NCBI GenBank assembly: GCA_900752285.1
Contig: CAADUW010000040.1
Span: forward strand, 1 to 6,346
Length of the DNA stretch: 6,346 nt
Direction of reading: 5' to 3'
From: an uncultured Oscillospiraceae bacterium
Lineage (GTDB): Bacteria; Bacillota; Clostridia; Oscillospirales; Oscillospiraceae
The notes under the pieces were generated by a model. The model ran no database searches, was not told where the DNA came from, and worked only from the letters and a program-made list of their open reading frames with translations. Both the position numbers and the translations under genes were made by a program. Positions 1-5,419 of this stretch are shown in pieces (the stretch's first letter is position 1; every line of letters begins with the position of its first letter).

Positions 1-52
1 AGGTACAGGAGGTGAATTGCCCCGAAGGGGCAAGAGAGACCACCCTGGGGTG

Positions 53-123
53 CGCCCCGACAGAAAATGATCAAAATCCCTTTGCCGCCTGCGGGCGGAA
101 AACTCTGCGAGGCTTTTTTGACA
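53..123 (+). repeat. 71-base dispersed repeat, left copy (inverted relative to 3787-3856)
   Basis: The sequence from CGCCCCGACAGAAAATGATC to TTTTTTGACA matches the reverse complement of 3787-3856. There are three substitutions and one T-run length difference over 71 aligned positions, about 94% identity. It contains a small GC hairpin (CCGCC-TGCG-GGCGG) and ends in a T6 run. The match may extend further: AGGTACA at 1-7 matches the base run directly abutting the right copy (3857-3863), but here 45 extra bases intervene. The two copies bracket the acyltransferase-lipoprotein operon. It is non-coding and its nature is unknown; a MITE/REP-like element is the simplest reading. Confidence 0.85.
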
Positions 124-128
124 CGATG

Positions 129-162
129 ACAGCCCACGCAGGCAAACGCCTGCGTGGGCTGT
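129..162 (+). terminator. Perfect 15-bp hairpin, possible terminator
   Basis: ACAGCCCACGCAGGC (129-143), loop AAAC, then GCCTGCGTGGGCTGT (148-162): a perfect 15-bp stem. On the plus strand the stem runs into TTTTGG, so it could end a plus-strand transcript coming from left of the window. On the minus strand, where the lipoprotein gene would read through it, there is no T-run after the stem. For that operon it is therefore at best a transcript-end stabilising hairpin. Confidence 0.6.
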
Positions 163-239
163 TTTGGTATGAATCATCTCTGGGGGCTGCCGAGGCAAAT
201 TCCGGAAAGGCGATATTTTTGCATGCGGATGCCCGGGCT

Positions 240-2321
240 TTACGGCTGGCCGAAGGTGGTCCAGTCCAGCTGAGATTTGTCCAGCGGGTATTCCTTCAGT
301 CTGTAGGCGTCCGGGGCGGGACTCTGGTAGAGAAGCTGATAGGAAGTGCCCGCCGGGATGGCGTAGACCTTGTTCTGGTCGTCAAATACATTGGGATAGT
401 GCTGTCCGGTGGAGGTGTGGGCGAGCACCATGCACACGCCGTCGCCGTAGAGCTCGGAAAACCGGCTGCCGTAGTCTTCCAGCCGGTCCAGCTCCATGAC
501 GGGGAGCTGCTGCTCCGGCCGGTAATTGCTGAACATGTACGAGCTGAAGTCCACGATGTAGTACTTCCCCTGATACTTGAAGTAGTTGTATACATGTCCG
601 CCGCCCTGCCCGATGAAGTAGGCCTGAAGGATGAAGCCGACCTCTTCGTAATCCCCCTCCAGCAGATAGTTGGCAAGGTTCGCGGCAGAGCCGCAGTTGG
701 TGGTGCGGGTCTGCATCACCTGAAAGGCGTTCAGGTTGTAGTGCCACTCCTGCCCGTTCACGGTTTTTGTCCGGTCGCCGAGGCAGTCTCCGTACTGTCC
801 CGCCAGCATGAGCATCAGCATATCGGCGGCGGTTTTTACCCGCTCCTTTACCTGTTCCGGCTCCATGGCGAGGAGGGCATAGGCTTCCTCCGGCGTCAGG
901 GTGGTTCCGCCCAGTTTGGTGGAGAGGTCAAAGTTCCCGATGTTCTCGGGCTTGATGTGTCCCGTCTTTTCCGCAATCAACTCTGCCGCCCGGGTCTCGT
1001 CCCGGTAGAATTCCTGCACTCCCGCCGGATTCTGGGGGGTATAAAGCCCGTCCGCATAGTCCAGCACGACCTCCTGATCTCCCGGAATATAGAACGCCTG
1101 GGTCAGGGTGGTGCCTGCGGGATTGTCCGCACTCTGGCAGAAGGCGACAATACCCGCGGCGCCGTCAACCCAGACCGGCGGGAAGGCTTCCGGAATAATC
1201 GCTCCCGCGGCTGTCACGATTTTCCATTCATCCGTCAGGGCGTCGAAGGATACCAGATAGTAGCCGCCGTCGGCGGGGATCAGGTTGCCGCAGAGGAAGG
1301 TACCGTCGTTTTCTCCCACCTGGGCGGCAACAATGCCGATTCCCGGAATGTCATCCCCCAGAATCCGCACCGCCAGCGAAGCGGCAAAGGCAGACGTGAG
1401 ATACTGGGATACCCACTCAAAGGCAAAATCCGCGCCAATGGTGCGCTGTCCGGACGGGTTGCTGGTGACGTTGCTTTGAAATGTACTGTTCAGAGCGATC
1501 AGCCACGCCGCGAAATCATAGACGTTGGAGATCTTCTCCCGCACGGTTTCGAGGTTGGCGGCGGCGAGAAAATCAATCTGCTCATTGGACAGCGTCCGCT
1601 GATCCTCATGGGTAAAGCCTCCCCCCTCATAGGTCATGACCCGGTAGGCGCCGGTACCTTCCGGCAGCGCCTGCGCGGCCGGGAGGGTTTCAGCAGCTGC
1701 GGCGGGGAGGGTTTCAGCAGGCTGCGCCGGGAGGGTTTCGGCAGGCCGGATGGTGGATTCGTCCTGAGGTTCCGACACGGCCGTGCCGGTGCTGTCGGAT
1801 TTGCGGAATTTCTTCAGCAGGCGGTGAATGAGCGTCTCCGATCCGGTATCCGCGGGAATCTCTCCCCGGGTCAGAGCCAGATTTACCTGCGCCAGCTCCG
1901 CCGCGGACAGCTCTGTCCGGACCTCGTCACTGTTTACGTAGGGAGCAGTGTGGTTTGCCATTGTCCACAGCAGATAGGTGCACCGGTCCGCATCTGTGCT
2001 CAGGGCGCCGTCATAGTTCCAGACCGCGTCCGAGGCAGGGGTGTAAACCGTCCCGGTGTCATAGCTGTAGGCAAGGAACCGGTCGTCCGCAGCCTTCAGC
2101 AGAAGCACATGGCAGGCGCATCCTTCAAAATCATCCAGAGAAAACTCCACCACGTCGGTTAATATGGTGCTGCTTCCCAGATTTTCCAGAGCCAGCCGGG
2201 CCGCCTGCGCACCGGTTTCGGAAAGCTCCGTGGAGGATGACGTACCGCTGCAGCCCCCCAGAACCAGACAGAGGGCGCACAGAAGCGCCACGGTACGGAT
2301 CAGAAATGTGTGTTTTCTCAT
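240..2321 (-). CDS. Lipoprotein with C-terminal transglutaminase-like (Cys-His-Asp) domain
   Basis: A 693-residue exported lipoprotein. The N-terminus has a charged MRK, a hydrophobic stretch (about residues 7-21) and the lipobox LGGC, with Cys24 as the lipidated residue. Residues 186-221 form a Pro/Ala/Glu linker with three 8-residue PAETLPA-type repeats, separating a small N-terminal domain (about 35-180) from a large C-terminal part. Near the C-terminus, TTNCGSAANLANYLL (Cys543), GGGHVYNYFKYQGKYYIVDF (His576 and Asp591) have the order and spacing of a transglutaminase-like/papain-fold triad. Those family members act as peptidases, cross-linkers or inactive binders; which applies here cannot be told. 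The start ATG follows TAAAGGAGA with 9-base spacing. It is the second gene of an operon, 15 bases after the acyltransferase stop. The lipoprotein call is firm and the triad domain is probable. The substrate is unknown, though the location should be the outer face of the membrane. Confidence 0.85.
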   Translation of the reverse strand: MRKHTFLIRTVALLCALCLVLGGCSGTSSSTELSETGAQAARLALENLGSSTILTDVVEFSLDDFEGCACHVLLLKAADDRFLAYSYDTGTVYTPASDAVWNYDGALSTDADRCTYLLWTMANHTAPYVNSDEVRTELSAAELAQVNLALTRGEIPADTGSETLIHRLLKKFRKSDSTGTAVSEPQDESTIRPAETLPAQPAETLPAAAAETLPAAQALPEGTGAYRVMTYEGGGFTHEDQRTLSNEQIDFLAAANLETVREKISNVYDFAAWLIALNSTFQSNVTSNPSGQRTIGADFAFEWVSQYLTSAFAASLAVRILGDDIPGIGIVAAQVGENDGTFLCGNLIPADGGYYLVSFDALTDEWKIVTAAGAIIPEAFPPVWVDGAAGIVAFCQSADNPAGTTLTQAFYIPGDQEVVLDYADGLYTPQNPAGVQEFYRDETRAAELIAEKTGHIKPENIGNFDLSTKLGGTTLTPEEAYALLAMEPEQVKERVKTAADMLMLMLAGQYGDCLGDRTKTVNGQEWHYNLNAFQVMQTRTTNCGSAANLANYLLEGDYEEVGFILQAYFIGQGGGHVYNYFKYQGKYYIVDFSSYMFSNYRPEQQLPVMELDRLEDYGSRFSELYGDGVCMVLAHTSTGQHYPNVFDDQNKVYAIPAGTSYQLLYQSPAPDAYRLKEYPLDKSQLDWTTFGQP
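1681..1746 (-). repeat. 24-base in-frame tandem repeat coding the ETLPA linker
   Basis: On the plus strand GGGAGGGTTTC recurs at 1681, 1705 and 1729, a 24-base period followed by (A/G)GCAG each time. It encodes three 8-residue units (PAETLPAQ, PAETLPAA, AAETLPAA) at lipoprotein residues about 193-216. Because the period is a multiple of three, copy number can change without breaking the frame. It forms a flexible spacer between the N-terminal domain and the rest of the lipoprotein. Confidence 0.8.
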
Positions 2322-2330
2322 GGAAAAACG

Positions 2331-2337
2331 TCTCCTT
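2331..2337 (-). promoter_or_regulatory. Ribosome site of the lipoprotein gene, overlapping the upstream stop
   Basis: Read on the minus strand, TAAAGGAGA contains the acyltransferase stop (TAA, 2339-2337) and, sharing its last base, the AAGGAGA ribosome site. ATG follows 9 bases later at 2321. This arrangement points to translational coupling of the two genes and fixes the lipoprotein start. Confidence 0.85.
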
Positions 2338-3389
2338 TATGTGCGTCCGCCCGGGGCGGCCGATTTTTGTCTGTGCTTTTTTGCCCAACCCTCAACCAGA
2401 ACCGTGGTTACCGCGGAGTATCCCGTCAGGAGCACAAAGTAAAGCGCCGCAATGGCCCATTGGGGCAGACTTGTCCGGGGAACGATCTGCGCCCAGAGAA
2501 TGCGGCAGATCAGGGTATGGTTCAGAAAAATGGCGTAGGACAGTTTGCCGCACCGGCGGAAGCAGGGACGGTCGAAAAGCCGGTTCAGAAGAGACTCCGG
2601 GTCATAGCAGTTTACGATCAGCAATCCGCCGGTAAGGAGGAAGATGTTTCCGTACTCAGCAAAGTAAATGAGGCTCACAAGGCACAGCAGCGCCGCGCCG
2701 TCAAAAAGCCGCCGGTGGGCCCGCAGGGCTTCATACCCCCGGGTGGTGGTGAAAAAGAAGATCAGCACCCCCATGCACATGGGATAAAAAGCCCGGATCA
2801 GGGGAAGATAAATCACGCCCCGGTTGGCAAACAGGTTCTCCTCGCCCACCAGCAGGGACATGCCCATGAAGATGGCGGCGGGGAAGAGAATCGTCCTTGC
2901 CAGCTTTTCGTCCCGGCACAGAAGCGCGTAGACAAAGTAGCCCGCGATCAGCAGAGCGGACATCTGCCACAGAGGATAGTTCAGGCTTTCGTGCCAGTGA
3001 TAGGCGCTTTGCAGGAGAAAAATATCCGGGATCTGATTATAAAGGTGCAGCAGAAGCTGCCGGAACATTTCGGCCCCGGGATTCCGCGCCACGTCCAGAC
3101 ACAGCCGGGCGGTCAGGTAGAGAAACAGAACGCCGCAGGAGAACAGATAGTGGGGGTACATGCTCCGCACATGGTCACGGGTGTAGTTCCACGCGGAGTA
3201 GGCGGCGCCGTGATCGGCAAAGGAGCGGTCGTAAAACTTCCGTGCCAGAAAGAAGCCGGAGATCATGAAAAAGATCTGCACCGCCAGCGTAGGCCCGGGC
3301 CGGAACTCCATGCTCCCGTGAAAGTAAGCGACTACATACGCCAGAAACAGCTTCAGCACATCCAGTGCATACACCCGCCGATGCTCCAT
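2337..3389 (-). CDS. Acyltransferase-3 family membrane O-acyltransferase
   Basis: A 350-residue polytopic membrane protein of the acyltransferase-3 family (the OafA/NodX/WecH type), which transfers acyl groups, usually acetyl, to sugars or polymers at the membrane. Diagnostic stretches are the first helix with YFHGS (His24), FFMISGFFLARK (40-51), YPLWQMSALLIAGY (138-151) and the C-terminal GKLSYAIFLNH (281-291, His291). About ten hydrophobic segments can be drawn, roughly at 11-26, 34-50, 79-97, 140-157, 166-182, 200-214, 229-245, 246-260, 284-301 and 311-331. The frame could open at a TTG at 3410, but that codon lies only about 10 bases after the predicted transcription start. The ATG at 3389 has GAGAGGA 9 bases upstream and is preferred. 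It is the first gene of an operon with the lipoprotein, so its product probably modifies an envelope glycan or teichoic-type polymer. The acceptor is not identifiable. Confidence 0.9.
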   Translation of the reverse strand: MEHRRVYALDVLKLFLAYVVAYFHGSMEFRPGPTLAVQIFFMISGFFLARKFYDRSFADHGAAYSAWNYTRDHVRSMYPHYLFSCGVLFLYLTARLCLDVARNPGAEMFRQLLLHLYNQIPDIFLLQSAYHWHESLNYPLWQMSALLIAGYFVYALLCRDEKLARTILFPAAIFMGMSLLVGEENLFANRGVIYLPLIRAFYPMCMGVLIFFFTTTRGYEALRAHRRLFDGAALLCLVSLIYFAEYGNIFLLTGGLLIVNCYDPESLLNRLFDRPCFRRCGKLSYAIFLNHTLICRILWAQIVPRTSLPQWAIAALYFVLLTGYSAVTTVLVEGWAKKHRQKSAAPGGRT

Positions 3390-3427
3390 AACCCTGCGTC
3401 CTCTCCCCAATGAATTCCTTTTAGCAT

Positions 3428-3456
3428 AGTATACAGGGTTCCCGGGAATAAGTCAA
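3428..3456 (-). promoter_or_regulatory. Sigma-A promoter of the acyltransferase-lipoprotein operon
   Basis: On the minus strand TTGACT (3456-3451), a 17-base spacer, then TATACT (3433-3428): five of six matches to consensus in each box with ideal spacing. Transcription should start near 3420, giving a leader of about 30 bases before ATG 3389. Confidence 0.85.
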
Positions 3457-3489
3457 TGACGGGACTTTCGCAGGCTTACCGAAAAGAAA

Positions 3490-3746
3490 TTTCAAAATAA
3501 AAATCCTGCATAATACGGGGGGACATGGAGCGCACGCTGACGATAACAAGTCATTCCGCGGAGCAGCGCACACTGCTCCGCGCTAAGAGCCGGCTTCGCC
3601 GGTTGCGCTCTGCAACGAAAAGCGGGCGTAGTGCCGTGGAAATCCCCCGTTGAATGGGACAGCGGAACGATTTTCGCCCATGCTTCGTGCGGAAATCGGT
3701 GGGAATTTGGGCGCAAATCGATACGGAATACCTTTCAACCGGGAAA
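3490..3746. other. Gene-free stretch with several hairpins
   Basis: No supportable gene. The short frames here have no ribosome site and read through inverted repeats. Visible structure: CGCGGAGCAG (3557-3566) pairs with CTGCTCCGCG (3573-3582); CCGGC-TTC-GCCGG at 3590-3602, flanked by AGAGC/GCTCT (3586-3590 and 3607-3611); GTTGC-GCTCT-GCAAC at 3602-3616. CGATTTTCGCCC (3668-3679) can pair with either 3687-3698 (10 of 12) or 3709-3720 (11 of 12). The character is the same as in the adjoining 3747-4018 element, so it may belong to the same repeat cluster. Confidence 0.6.
3557..3582. repeat. Hairpin, 10-bp perfect arms
   Basis: CGCGGAGCAG, loop CGCACA, CTGCTCCGCG. The stem is strong and GC-rich, with no T-run on either side, so it is not an obvious intrinsic terminator. 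It is the first of the series of hairpins that fills the intergenic region. Confidence 0.75.
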
Positions 3747-3782
3747 TTCTCACGCCGGTGACATCGGTCACTGGCGTGAGAA
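3747..3782. repeat. Palindrome copy 1 (16-bp arms, loop ATCG)
   Basis: TTCTCACGCCGGTGAC (3747-3762), ATCG, GTCACTGGCGTGAGAA (3767-3782). One arm position is a G/T mismatch, which would be a G-U wobble in RNA. The core is the same as that of the palindrome at 3985-4018. Confidence 0.9.
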
Positions 3783-3786
3783 AGCA

Positions 3787-3856
3787 TGTCAAAAAGCCTC
3801 GCAGAGTTTGCCGCCCGCAGGCGGCAAAGGAATTCTGATCATTTTCTGTCGGGGCG
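3787..3856 (-). repeat. 71-base dispersed repeat, right copy
   Basis: The reverse complement of this segment matches 53-123 with three substitutions and one missing T. It carries the perfect 9-bp hairpin TTTGCCGCC-CGCA-GGCGGCAAA (3807-3828). It lies inside the 272-base hairpin array, four bases in from palindrome copy 1. It is oriented opposite to the left copy, so the pair forms an inverted repeat around the acyltransferase-lipoprotein operon. Confidence 0.85.
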
Positions 3857-3873
3857 TGTACCTGACAGAAAAT
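3841..3873. repeat. Hairpin, 10-bp perfect arms, 13-base loop
   Basis: ATTTTCTGTC (3841-3850) pairs perfectly with GACAGAAAAT (3864-3873). It overlaps the outer end of the right 71-base repeat. It is the third hairpin of the array. Confidence 0.75.
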
Positions 3874-3894
3874 ACAACTCAGGCTGCAAGTGTG

Positions 3895-3923
3895 CGACTT
3901 GTACGCCAAAGGCGTACAAGTCG
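3895..3923. repeat. Hairpin, 13-bp perfect arms, loop AAA
   Basis: CGACTTGTACGCC (3895-3907), AAA, GGCGTACAAGTCG (3911-3923). Further G-U type pairs can extend the stem outward. The 10-base direct repeat CAGGCTGCAA lies on each side (near 3880 and 3934). Confidence 0.85.
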
Positions 3924-3948
3924 TGCGCGCGGCAGGCTGCAATCCTTT

Positions 3949-3979
3949 TGTCAAAAAAGGGCAAAGCCCTTTTTTGACA
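3949..3979. terminator. Symmetrical hairpin, possible bidirectional terminator
   Basis: TGTCAAAAAAGGGC (3949-3962), loop AAA, GCCCTTTTTTGACA (3966-3979): a perfect 14-bp stem. It reads A6-GGGC-loop-GCCC-T6 on both strands, the shape of a bidirectional intrinsic terminator, although the GC core is only four pairs. No gene ends next to it on either strand, so it may instead be an integral part of the repeat array. Confidence 0.55.
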
Positions 3980-3984
3980 GTCTC

Positions 3985-4018
3985 TCTCACGCCAGTGACA
4001 TCGGTCACTGGCGTGAGA
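3985..4018. repeat. Palindrome copy 2 (15-bp perfect arms, loop ATCG)
   Basis: TCTCACGCCAGTGAC (3985-3999), ATCG, GTCACTGGCGTGAGA (4004-4018). It is identical to copy 1 apart from one arm base. It marks the right end of the 272-base array. Confidence 0.9.
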
Positions 4019-4284
4019 ATGACACAGAATCGGGAAAGATTCCCACGCCAGAAAAGCAAACCGGTTCGCAATGACCGCATATTGGGGAGCCGGCACGGAA
4101 TGCCGGTTTCCGGGACGGCCCGCGCTGTGCGTGTCTGGTTCTCCCAAAGGGGCCAGGGGGCTCCTGCCGGTCAGATTCCTGCTTCCGCGCACGGCTTTCC
4201 GCCTTTTCTCAAAATGCAGGATTAGTTTGTTAAAATTGCAAAAACAGCACAAAGAATCTGCCGCACATTTGGCTTCTCTGCGAA
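4019..4284. other. Gene-free stretch upstream of the ilvE promoter
   Basis: No gene or RNA gene seen. CGGGAAAGATTCCCACGCCAG at 4031-4051 partly repeats the sequence on the other side of the array (3740-3758). A short hairpin, CCGGCA-CGGAA-TGCCGG, lies near 4091-4107. Bases 4208-4260 are A/T-rich and could include an upstream promoter element. No T-box signature (GGTGG...ACC type) was found, and the promoter at 4285 would exclude this stretch from the ilvE transcript anyway. Confidence 0.5.
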
Positions 4285-4313
4285 TTGACCGGGGGCGGGG
4301 GCAGTGCTAAAAT
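4285..4313 (+). promoter_or_regulatory. Sigma-A promoter of ilvE
   Basis: TTGACC (4285-4290), a 17-base G-rich spacer, TAAAAT (4308-4313): five of six consensus matches in each box. Transcription should begin near 4320, leaving about 20 bases of leader. That is too short for a T-box or leader-peptide attenuator. Confidence 0.85.
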
Positions 4314-4342
4314 GAGGTATCTTTTGAAATGGGGGCATTTTT

Positions 4343-5350
4343 ATGGAAGCTCTGGACTTTGGAACCCTTGGCTTTGCCTACACACAGACGGATTACCGTT
4401 ACGTGACCAATTACGCGGACGGGCATTGGGACGCGGGCGGCCTGACCCGGGACCCCAATCTGGTTCTGAGCGAGAGCGCCTGCGTACTCCACTACTGCCA
4501 GACCTGCTTTGAGGGCATGAAGGCCTACCGGACGAAGGACGGCCGGGCGGTGTGCTTCCGCCCTGACCTGAACGCGAAACGGATGGAGGACTCCTGCCGC
4601 CGGATGGTCATGCCGGTACTGCCGGAGGGACGGTTCCTGACGGCAGTGCGGGAGACCGTGAAGGCGAATCTGGACGCCCTGCCGCCCTACGGCACCGGGG
4701 CAAGTCTGTATCTGCGCCCCATCATGTTCGGCACTACGGCGGTGCTGGGCGTGAAGCCCGCAAGGGAATTTCAGTTCCGGCTGTTCGCCTCTCCGGTGGG
4801 CCCCTACTTTCACGGCGGCGAATCTGCCCTGAAGCTGCGGGTCAGCGACTTTGACCGGGCGGCTCCCCACGGCACCGGACACATCAAGGCGGGACTGAAC
4901 TACGCCATGAGCCTGTACGCCATTACGGACGCCCACGAAAAGGGCTACGACGAAAACGTCTATCTGGACCCGGCGACCCGGACTTACATCGAGGAAACCG
5001 GCGGCGCCAATCTGCTGTTTGCCGCCGGGGAGGACCGGCTGGTGGTGCCGAAGTCCGACTCCATTCTCCCCTCCATCACCCGCCGGTCGCTGGTGCAGGT
5101 GGCGAAGGACTATCTGGGGCTGACCGTGGAGGAGCGCCCCGTGGCTCTGTCGGAGATCGGGGACTTTACGGAATGCGGCCTTTGCGGCACGGCGGCGGTG
5201 ATCTCCCCGGTGGGCAGCATCGACGACCATGGTACCGTTACGGAATTCAAGGGCTGCGGTCCCGTCATCTCCAAACTCCGCCAGACCCTGATCGGGATCC
5301 AGCTGGGCGACATTCCCGCCCCGGCAGGCTGGATCATGGAAATCGCGTAA
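4343..5350 (+). CDS. ilvE: Branched-chain amino acid aminotransferase
   Basis: A 335-residue cytoplasmic PLP enzyme, aminotransferase class IV, of the longer BCAT type. It interconverts Leu, Ile and Val with their 2-oxo acids using glutamate/2-oxoglutarate. Visible landmarks: CFEGMKAYR (55-63), YLRPIMFGT (123-131), GHIKAGLNYAMSL with the Schiff-base lysine Lys182, YIEETGGANLLF (215-226) carrying the glutamate that contacts the PLP ring nitrogen, SILPSITRRS (240-249), and CGLCGTAAVISPVG (278-291), the phosphate-binding loop with a CxxC. The length is normal for the family and no key residue is missing. The start ATG has GGGGG 7 bases upstream (4331-4335), a modest ribosome site behind a consensus promoter. 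It is a single-gene unit, followed directly by a palindrome and a strong terminator. No other ilv/leu gene is in the window, so its biosynthetic or catabolic direction cannot be told from context. Confidence 0.95.
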   Translation: MEALDFGTLGFAYTQTDYRYVTNYADGHWDAGGLTRDPNLVLSESACVLHYCQTCFEGMKAYRTKDGRAVCFRPDLNAKRMEDSCRRMVMPVLPEGRFLTAVRETVKANLDALPPYGTGASLYLRPIMFGTTAVLGVKPAREFQFRLFASPVGPYFHGGESALKLRVSDFDRAAPHGTGHIKAGLNYAMSLYAITDAHEKGYDENVYLDPATRTYIEETGGANLLFAAGEDRLVVPKSDSILPSITRRSLVQVAKDYLGLTVEERPVALSEIGDFTECGLCGTAAVISPVGSIDDHGTVTEFKGCGPVISKLRQTLIGIQLGDIPAPAGWIMEIA

Positions 5351-5417
5351 AGGCAGCACCGCACAATTGCGCCTGCGAGTCTCCGCCGTCTTTTTGCCGA
5401 ATTGCGCGGTGCTGCCT
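5351..5417. repeat. 67-base palindromic repeat directly after the ilvE stop
   Basis: AGGCAGCACCGCACAATT (5351-5368) pairs with AATTGCGCGGTGCTGCCT (5400-5417): 18-bp arms with one mismatch around a 31-base centre. It begins on the base after the ilvE TAA. There is no T-run at its end, so it is not a normal terminator. It resembles intergenic palindromic (REP/MITE-like) repeats; copy number elsewhere in the genome cannot be judged from here. Confidence 0.75.
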
Positions 5418-5419
5418 AA

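Larger units (their letters stand above)
1..239. other. Gene-free left flank with repeat and hairpins
   Basis: No credible gene lies here. Besides the 71-base repeat (53-123) and the 129-162 hairpin, listed separately, there are two small hairpins: TTGCCCC-GAA-GGGGCAA at 17-33 and CACCC-TG-GGGTG at 41-52. The start of the window (AGGAGGTGAATTG) resembles a ribosome site, but the frame that follows is only the antisense of the lipoprotein gene. Bases 166-239 are the 3' untranslated side of the lipoprotein gene and show no clear signal. Confidence 0.6.
3747..4018. repeat. 272-base hairpin array bounded by two near-identical palindromes (MITE-like)
   Basis: Six hairpins follow one another with short spacers: 3747-3782, 3807-3828, 3841-3873, 3895-3923, 3949-3979 and 3985-4018. 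The first and last are copies of the same palindrome. Moving inward from each end, GTGAGAAAG-CA-TGTCAAAAA on one strand mirrors GTGAGAGAG-AC-TGTCAAAAA on the other, so the ends form inverted repeats of about 50 bases. No coding frame has a ribosome site or recognisable product. Long terminal inverted repeats without a gene fit a miniature transposable element. A structured non-coding RNA is the alternative. Confidence 0.65.

Noticed and set aside
12..2162. Plus-strand frame of 716 codons, longer than the lipoprotein gene it overlaps
   Set aside because: It is antisense to the lipoprotein gene, which has a signal peptide, lipobox, strong ribosome site and operon context. The translation is low in recognisable structure and starts inside the repeat. 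Long antisense frames are expected in GC-rich codon-biased genes.
3390..3410. TTG start at 3410 for the acyltransferase
   Set aside because: It would lie about 10 bases after the predicted transcription start, leaving no room for a ribosome site, while ATG 3389 has GAGAGGA at the right distance.
2310..3413. Plus-strand frame of 367 codons
   Set aside because: It is the antisense shadow of the acyltransferase gene; there is no ribosome site and the translation is hydrophilic and His/Gln-rich without any family signature.
3747..4018. CRISPR array
   Set aside because: The repeated palindrome occurs only twice, about 240 bases apart, with no regular spacers and no cas gene.
3492..4310. Several frames of 60-165 codons on both strands in the repeat region
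   Set aside because: They translate inverted repeats (the same LTPVTDVTGVR-like peptide appears twice from the palindromes), overlap each other and lack ribosome sites.
4019..4342. T-box or amino-acid riboswitch upstream of ilvE
   Set aside because: No T-box core sequence or antiterminator was found, and a consensus promoter at 4285-4313 leaves a leader of about 20 bases.
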